From assembly GCA_024639205.1 (NCBI GenBank), contig JAHEIV010000091.1, forward strand, positions 1 to 9,144: DNA of 9,144 bases, written 5' to 3'. This stretch comes from Deltaproteobacteria bacterium. Lineage in GTDB: Bacteria; Desulfobacterota; Desulfobacteria; Desulfobacterales; SG8-13. Each line of letters begins with the position of its first letter. Positions within the stretch are counted from its first letter, which is position 1. Below, one piece after another: positions 6,565 to 9,144 of the stretch. The notes below the pieces were generated by a model. The model was not told the origin of the DNA and ran no database searches. It saw only the letters and a list, made by a program, of their open reading frames with translations. Both the position numbers and the translations under genes were made by a program.

Positions 6565-6607
6565 ACCCGAGCTTGATTGAATATGGATGGGGCTTTGCAC
6601 ATCGGGT
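6565..6607. repeat. Weak inverted repeat between convergent genes
   Basis: ACCCGA (6565-6570) and TCGGGT (6602-6607) are complementary with a 31-nt loop. This fills most of the gap between the small helical gene and the NUDIX gene. The stem is short and the loop long, so it may be chance; no clear terminator is seen. Confidence 0.2.
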
Positions 6608-6630
6608 ATCGAAACCAGGTTGTTGCAGCT

Positions 6631-7179
6631 TCACTTGGGCGCGTGTATCCTTCGGGTGATGATGTCAATGTGAAAAGGGAATGATTCCAAGCGGCGATCC
6701 TGAAAATAGCGTCTCAGCGTTTTTTCGACAACCGGGAAGGCAAGCTGCTCCCAGGGAATTTGCTCTTCACTGAAAAGACGGACATCCCGGCTTTCATGGG
6801 TAGGCCCAAAGCTCTTGCTTTTCAGCTGCGCCCGAAAGAAGAAGTAGATCTGGCTGATGTGGGGGATATTGTATAGCCCGTAAGGCTCCAAACCAAGAAC
6901 GTTTACGCGGGTCTCTTCTAAAACTTCACGCTGCGCACCTTCAGAGACGGTTTCATTGTTTTCCAGAAATCCGGCCGGAAGCGTCCACATTCCCTCACGG
7001 GGTTCTATGGCCCGCAGACACAGCAGAATCTGGTTGTTCCACTCCGGAATGCAGCCTACCACCATCTTCGGATTCCGATAATGGATCAGGCCGCAAACCC
7101 GGCAACAGTGCCGCCGCCGATCGTCACCGGCTGGGACTTCCAGCAAAAGCGGCCCTCCACAGTTCGTACAGTACCTCAT
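6631..7179 (-). CDS. NUDIX hydrolase with N-terminal zinc ribbon
   Basis: A 182-residue NUDIX protein, predicted to hydrolyse a nucleoside diphosphate linked to another group, using a divalent metal in the cytoplasm; the substrate cannot be told. The N-terminal zinc ribbon has Cys4-x2-Cys7 and Cys26-x2-Cys29, followed by LIHYRNPKMVVGCIP (31-45), typical of the Nudix_N_2 type. The NUDIX box runs from Gly70 to Val92: G70-x5-E76-x7-R84-E85-V86-x-E88-E89-x-R91-V92. All metal-binding acidic residues are present, but the late Gly of the box is Arg91, a deviation I believe also occurs among zinc-ribbon NUDIX relatives. The ATG at 7179 is fixed from upstream by an in-frame TAG at 7189-7191, although no good ribosome site precedes it. 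It follows the ChaN gene on the same strand by 94 bp, with the palindrome at 7212-7275 between, so it may be separately controlled. Confidence 0.92.
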   Translation of the reverse strand: MRYCTNCGGPLLLEVPAGDDRRRHCCRVCGLIHYRNPKMVVGCIPEWNNQILLCLRAIEPREGMWTLPAGFLENNETVSEGAQREVLEETRVNVLGLEPYGLYNIPHISQIYFFFRAQLKSKSFGPTHESRDVRLFSEEQIPWEQLAFPVVEKTLRRYFQDRRLESFPFHIDIITRRIHAPK

Positions 7180-7211
7180 GGCAGTCGGCTAGTTACGGTT
7201 ACGCCGCTGTA

Positions 7212-7275
7212 AGCGGCTGTTTGCATTGCCCGGCGCAGAAAACCTTTTCTGCTATTGGTTCAACAGCCAACCGCT
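7212..7275. repeat. 64-bp imperfect palindrome with 18-bp perfect core
   Basis: The core at 7235-7252 is GCAGAAAA-CC-TTTTCTGC, perfect 8-bp arms around CC. Outer arms CTGTT (7217-7221) / AACAG (7262-7266) and AGCGG (7212-7216) / CCGCT (7271-7275) share nearly the same axis, with a 4-nt bulge and an unpaired internal section. The right end overlaps the stop codon of the ChaN gene (7274-7276). A separate small hairpin, GCCGCT-gta-AGCGGC, lies at 7203-7217. No U-tract follows on the - strand. It could be a 3' RNA hairpin for the ChaN transcript or a dimeric operator ahead of the NUDIX gene. Confidence 0.7.
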
Positions 7276-8122
7276 AGAGTCCCAAAAACAGATAGTCCGC
7301 GTCTGAACTGTTGACGGTTTCGCGCTCGATGCTGCCGGGCACCTCCGGCAGGATAACCGTGGTGGGGATGTCGACCCGTTTGCGGATCTGGGCCGGCACG
7401 GCCTGTTTATGGACATGCCCGGCGCCGGCCAGCAACACCATAGTCGAATTCGGGTTGGATTTCAAATACGCCAGTGCGCTGATGGCCATGATATTGTCCC
7501 ACACCAGTTGTGCCTCGCAAAAATAGACAAAGTTCAGATTCCCATGGGCATGGGCGCCGAAAGACCTGCGAATGTATTCCATATACTCCTGATCCACCCG
7601 GCAGGTGATGTTGGAAAGCGTTTCCTTCTGCTGCTCGGACAACGACTGAAATCCCTGCCGGGCAACCTGGCGGGTGATTTCCCGCGGCACATTCAGGCCG
7701 ACCAGCGGTATGTTTTCCTGTTTTGCGTATTCAAAAATCGGACGGTACAGCGACCAGTCGTAGTTCCAGTTGTCGTAATAAACTTTTTCGAATTCCGCCG
7801 GGGTCATCTCCCCGTTCACCCAGCGATCCAGGTCCGCCTGGCTGTCGTTGCGAAACATTTCCAGACCGATGCCCACTTTCACCCCGGCCTCGTGCAGCTG
7901 CCGGATGATCACCAGCTGCGCCTGGTGGTGGCCCGGGCTGGTGTGGTGTTCACCGACCAGCACCACCCGGCTTTGGCCCAACCGGTCGAGAACCGCTGAG
8001 AGTTCCAGATCCTGTTGAATGTGCAGATCGAACAGCCGATGCTCGACGGATTTCGAAACCGCGCATCCGGCCGGGACCATGACCAGAATAATCCACAAAA
8101 AAAACATTACCTTTTTCAACAT
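7274..8122 (-). CDS. ChaN-family lipoprotein
   Basis: A 282-residue envelope protein of the ChaN family, whose characterised member in Campylobacter is a haem-binding lipoprotein linked to iron uptake. A basic start (Met-Leu-Lys-Lys), a hydrophobic core and Pro-Ala-Gly-Cys place the lipidated Cys at residue 20. Family signatures follow: VVLVGEHH (53-60) with a His pair at 65-66, GIGLEMF (84-90), a Trp/Tyr-rich stretch around 119-127, GLNVPREITRQVA (142-154), and GAGHVH (233-238) near the end. The first and last motifs carry the Glu and His typical of this TraB/Tiki-like fold. The start at 8122 is chosen because GGAGG lies just upstream and it begins an ideal signal peptide; a GTG at 8218 would add 32 unlikely residues, bury the signal and overlap the preceding gene. 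It follows the M1-type peptidase gene by 88 bp. Haem binding here is inferred from the family. Confidence 0.9.
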   Translation of the reverse strand: MLKKVMFFLWIILVMVPAGCAVSKSVEHRLFDLHIQQDLELSAVLDRLGQSRVVLVGEHHTSPGHHQAQLVIIRQLHEAGVKVGIGLEMFRNDSQADLDRWVNGEMTPAEFEKVYYDNWNYDWSLYRPIFEYAKQENIPLVGLNVPREITRQVARQGFQSLSEQQKETLSNITCRVDQEYMEYIRRSFGAHAHGNLNFVYFCEAQLVWDNIMAISALAYLKSNPNSTMVLLAGAGHVHKQAVPAQIRKRVDIPTTVILPEVPGSIERETVNSSDADYLFLGL

Positions 8123-8125
8123 TTT

Positions 8126-8130
8126 CCTCC
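8126..8130 (-). promoter_or_regulatory. Ribosome binding site deciding the ChaN start
   Basis: On the - strand GGAGG lies 3 nt before ATG 8122. The spacing is short, but the next residues form a lipoprotein signal, so this start is strongly favoured over GTG 8218. Confidence 0.65.
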
Positions 8131-8210
8131 GGGTAAAACCATAAACTGGGGACTCCTGCGGGTATTTTCCCGCGCGGGCCGGGAGCTGAACTGCTTGCTG
8201 CCCGCAGGTG

Positions 8211-9144
8211 TCATTCACCGGCCGGCCAGCGGTAGATCACCGGTGAGTTTTGCACCGGCCAGATCCCTTTTGCACGATTGAGCCCCCGGCTGAAAGCCAG
8301 GTAACTGTATTTTCCGTAGTGCGTCACTTTGCGGGCAACCGGTTCGGCAAACGCTGCCGACAACGGAAGAAAGATGCCGGCAACCTTGTGTTTGGCTATC
8401 GGATGCGGCCCGACTCCAAAAAATGCGTCCCAGGGCTGCTGAAACGACGTTTTCTGCAGAACAAAGCCGTCATCCCGAAAAGTGACGTGGCCGTTGATGG
8501 CCGGCAGCCACCCGCGGTCCCTGGGCATTCCCACCAGCAGCAGATCGTGACGAGCCACCTCAGCGGGATTGATCGCGTTTTCGGCAACCACCCGTGTGTT
8601 TTTCAACCCCAGGGACAAAACCAGCGTGCGGGCCGCTTCCTCGACCCCTTTTTCGAGTCCATCGGCCAGCACCACCAACACCGAAGAGGCGCCTTTGATG
8701 GAGTTCACCGAGGCCGGGATCTCCGCCGGCGCCAGCCTTCTGAACAGATTCGCCTGGGGATCGAAAACCAGTTTTTCCGGTGGGGCGTCCGTCTGAAAAC
8801 TGAACTCGGTCTGCGGGCCGGACAGATAAAATCTTTGGGTAACAGCATTGCCGTTGCTTTTGAGCAGCATGTCGGCCGCCAGGTCATAATACGGGCTTTG
8901 TTGAACCACGCGCCCGGTAATGCGCCACTGTCGGTTCTTCTGTCGAACCGTAATGTCGCGCAATGCCAGCTGGGGGGCACCGCTGCGATTGATCCATTGA
9001 TCGAAAAACTGGTTTAAAGAAGTCTTCCCGCGTGATTCAAAGGCTTGCAGCAGTTGACGCCAGGTTATGGCCTGGAACAGGTGCTGGCGATATGCATCCT
9101 GCAGGCTCTTCCAGAAGGTATCTTCACCGAGGCGCATGCGAAGC
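8211..9144 (-). CDS. M1-family metallopeptidase homologue, C-terminal part (runs off right edge)
   Basis: The frame stays open to the right edge; the Met at 9137 is internal and lies inside a conserved helix (Leu-Arg-Met-Arg-Leu-Gly-Glu-Asp), so the true start is outside the window. Counting from that Met, residues 1-55 match the segment after the catalytic domain of M1 aminopeptidases, ending in FFDQWINRSGAP (44-55). A beta-rich section (57-118) and FDPQANLFRRL (125-135) follow. Residues 150-300 look like an appended alpha/beta domain: beta strand VLVVL (153-157), helix, then HDLLLVGMP (197-205), and near the end HYGKYSYLAFSRG (273-285) and KGIWPV (290-295). The zinc site HExxH would lie upstream and is not visible, so activity cannot be judged. 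It stands first in a unit with the ChaN lipoprotein. It is probably secreted or envelope-bound by association, which is inference. Confidence 0.8.
   Translation of the reverse strand, partial: LRMRLGEDTFWKSLQDAYRQHLFQAITWRQLLQAFESRGKTSLNQFFDQWINRSGAPQLALRDITVRQKNRQWRITGRVVQQSPYYDLAADMLLKSNGNAVTQRFYLSGPQTEFSFQTDAPPEKLVFDPQANLFRRLAPAEIPASVNSIKGASSVLVVLADGLEKGVEEAARTLVLSLGLKNTRVVAENAINPAEVARHDLLLVGMPRDRGWLPAINGHVTFRDDGFVLQKTSFQQPWDAFFGVGPHPIAKHKVAGIFLPLSAAFAEPVARKVTHYGKYSYLAFSRGLNRAKGIWPVQNSPVIYRWPAGE

Noticed and set aside
7409..7999. 196-codon + strand frame opposite the ChaN gene
   Set aside because: The - strand frame carries clear ChaN motifs; this is its shadow.
8250..9017. 255-codon + strand frame opposite the M1-type gene
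   Set aside because: The - strand frame matches M1 peptidase C-terminal sequence and runs through the edge; this one has no motif.

Overview
The window looks like ordinary chromosome from a Gram-negative bacterium of roughly 55-60% GC. I infer a Desulfobacterota-type sulfate reducer or a relative: the style of the pyruvate phosphate dikinase, the lipoprotein signals and the ChaN / M1-peptidase pair fit, but there is no rRNA or other phylogenetic marker to prove it. I see no tRNA, rRNA, CRISPR array, transposase or phage gene.

Layout. Positions 1-372 hold no confident gene: a GC-rich segment with an inverted repeat (possibly the tail of an upstream gene), then an AT-richer stretch with a sigma70-like promoter at about 142-169 and a leader of about 200 nt. 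On the + strand, 373-2124 encodes a PilZ - cyclic-nucleotide-binding-like - protein-kinase-like fusion whose kinase domain has lost the catalytic Asp of HRD. It is followed at 2286-5021 by ppdK, a complete pyruvate phosphate dikinase with a strong ribosome binding site. A gap with several hairpins (5022-5224) separates ppdK from a convergent unknown lipoprotein (5225-5953, - strand). That gene is divergent from a small unknown helical protein (6207-6563, + strand), and the spacer between them carries a 27-bp tandem duplication. The last three genes are on the - strand, transcribed from right to left: an M1-type metallopeptidase homologue entering from the right edge (8211-9144, C-terminal part only), a ChaN-family lipoprotein (7274-8122), and a zinc-ribbon NUDIX hydrolase (6631-7179). 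A 64-bp imperfect palindrome with an 18-bp perfect core lies between the last two.

How they may work together. PPDK interconverts pyruvate and PEP and feeds gluconeogenesis or glycolysis. The upstream fusion has an intact c-di-GMP-type PilZ motif pair, a CNB domain without the usual phosphate-binding Arg, and a pseudokinase, so it is more likely a ligand-sensing scaffold than an active kinase. A link to ppdK rests only on adjacency. The ChaN lipoprotein and M1-type protein form a plausible two-gene envelope unit.

The most interesting object is the PilZ-CNB-pseudokinase fusion. Next are the palindrome at 7212-7275 and the 27-bp tandem repeat at 6032-6085. The rest is conventional.
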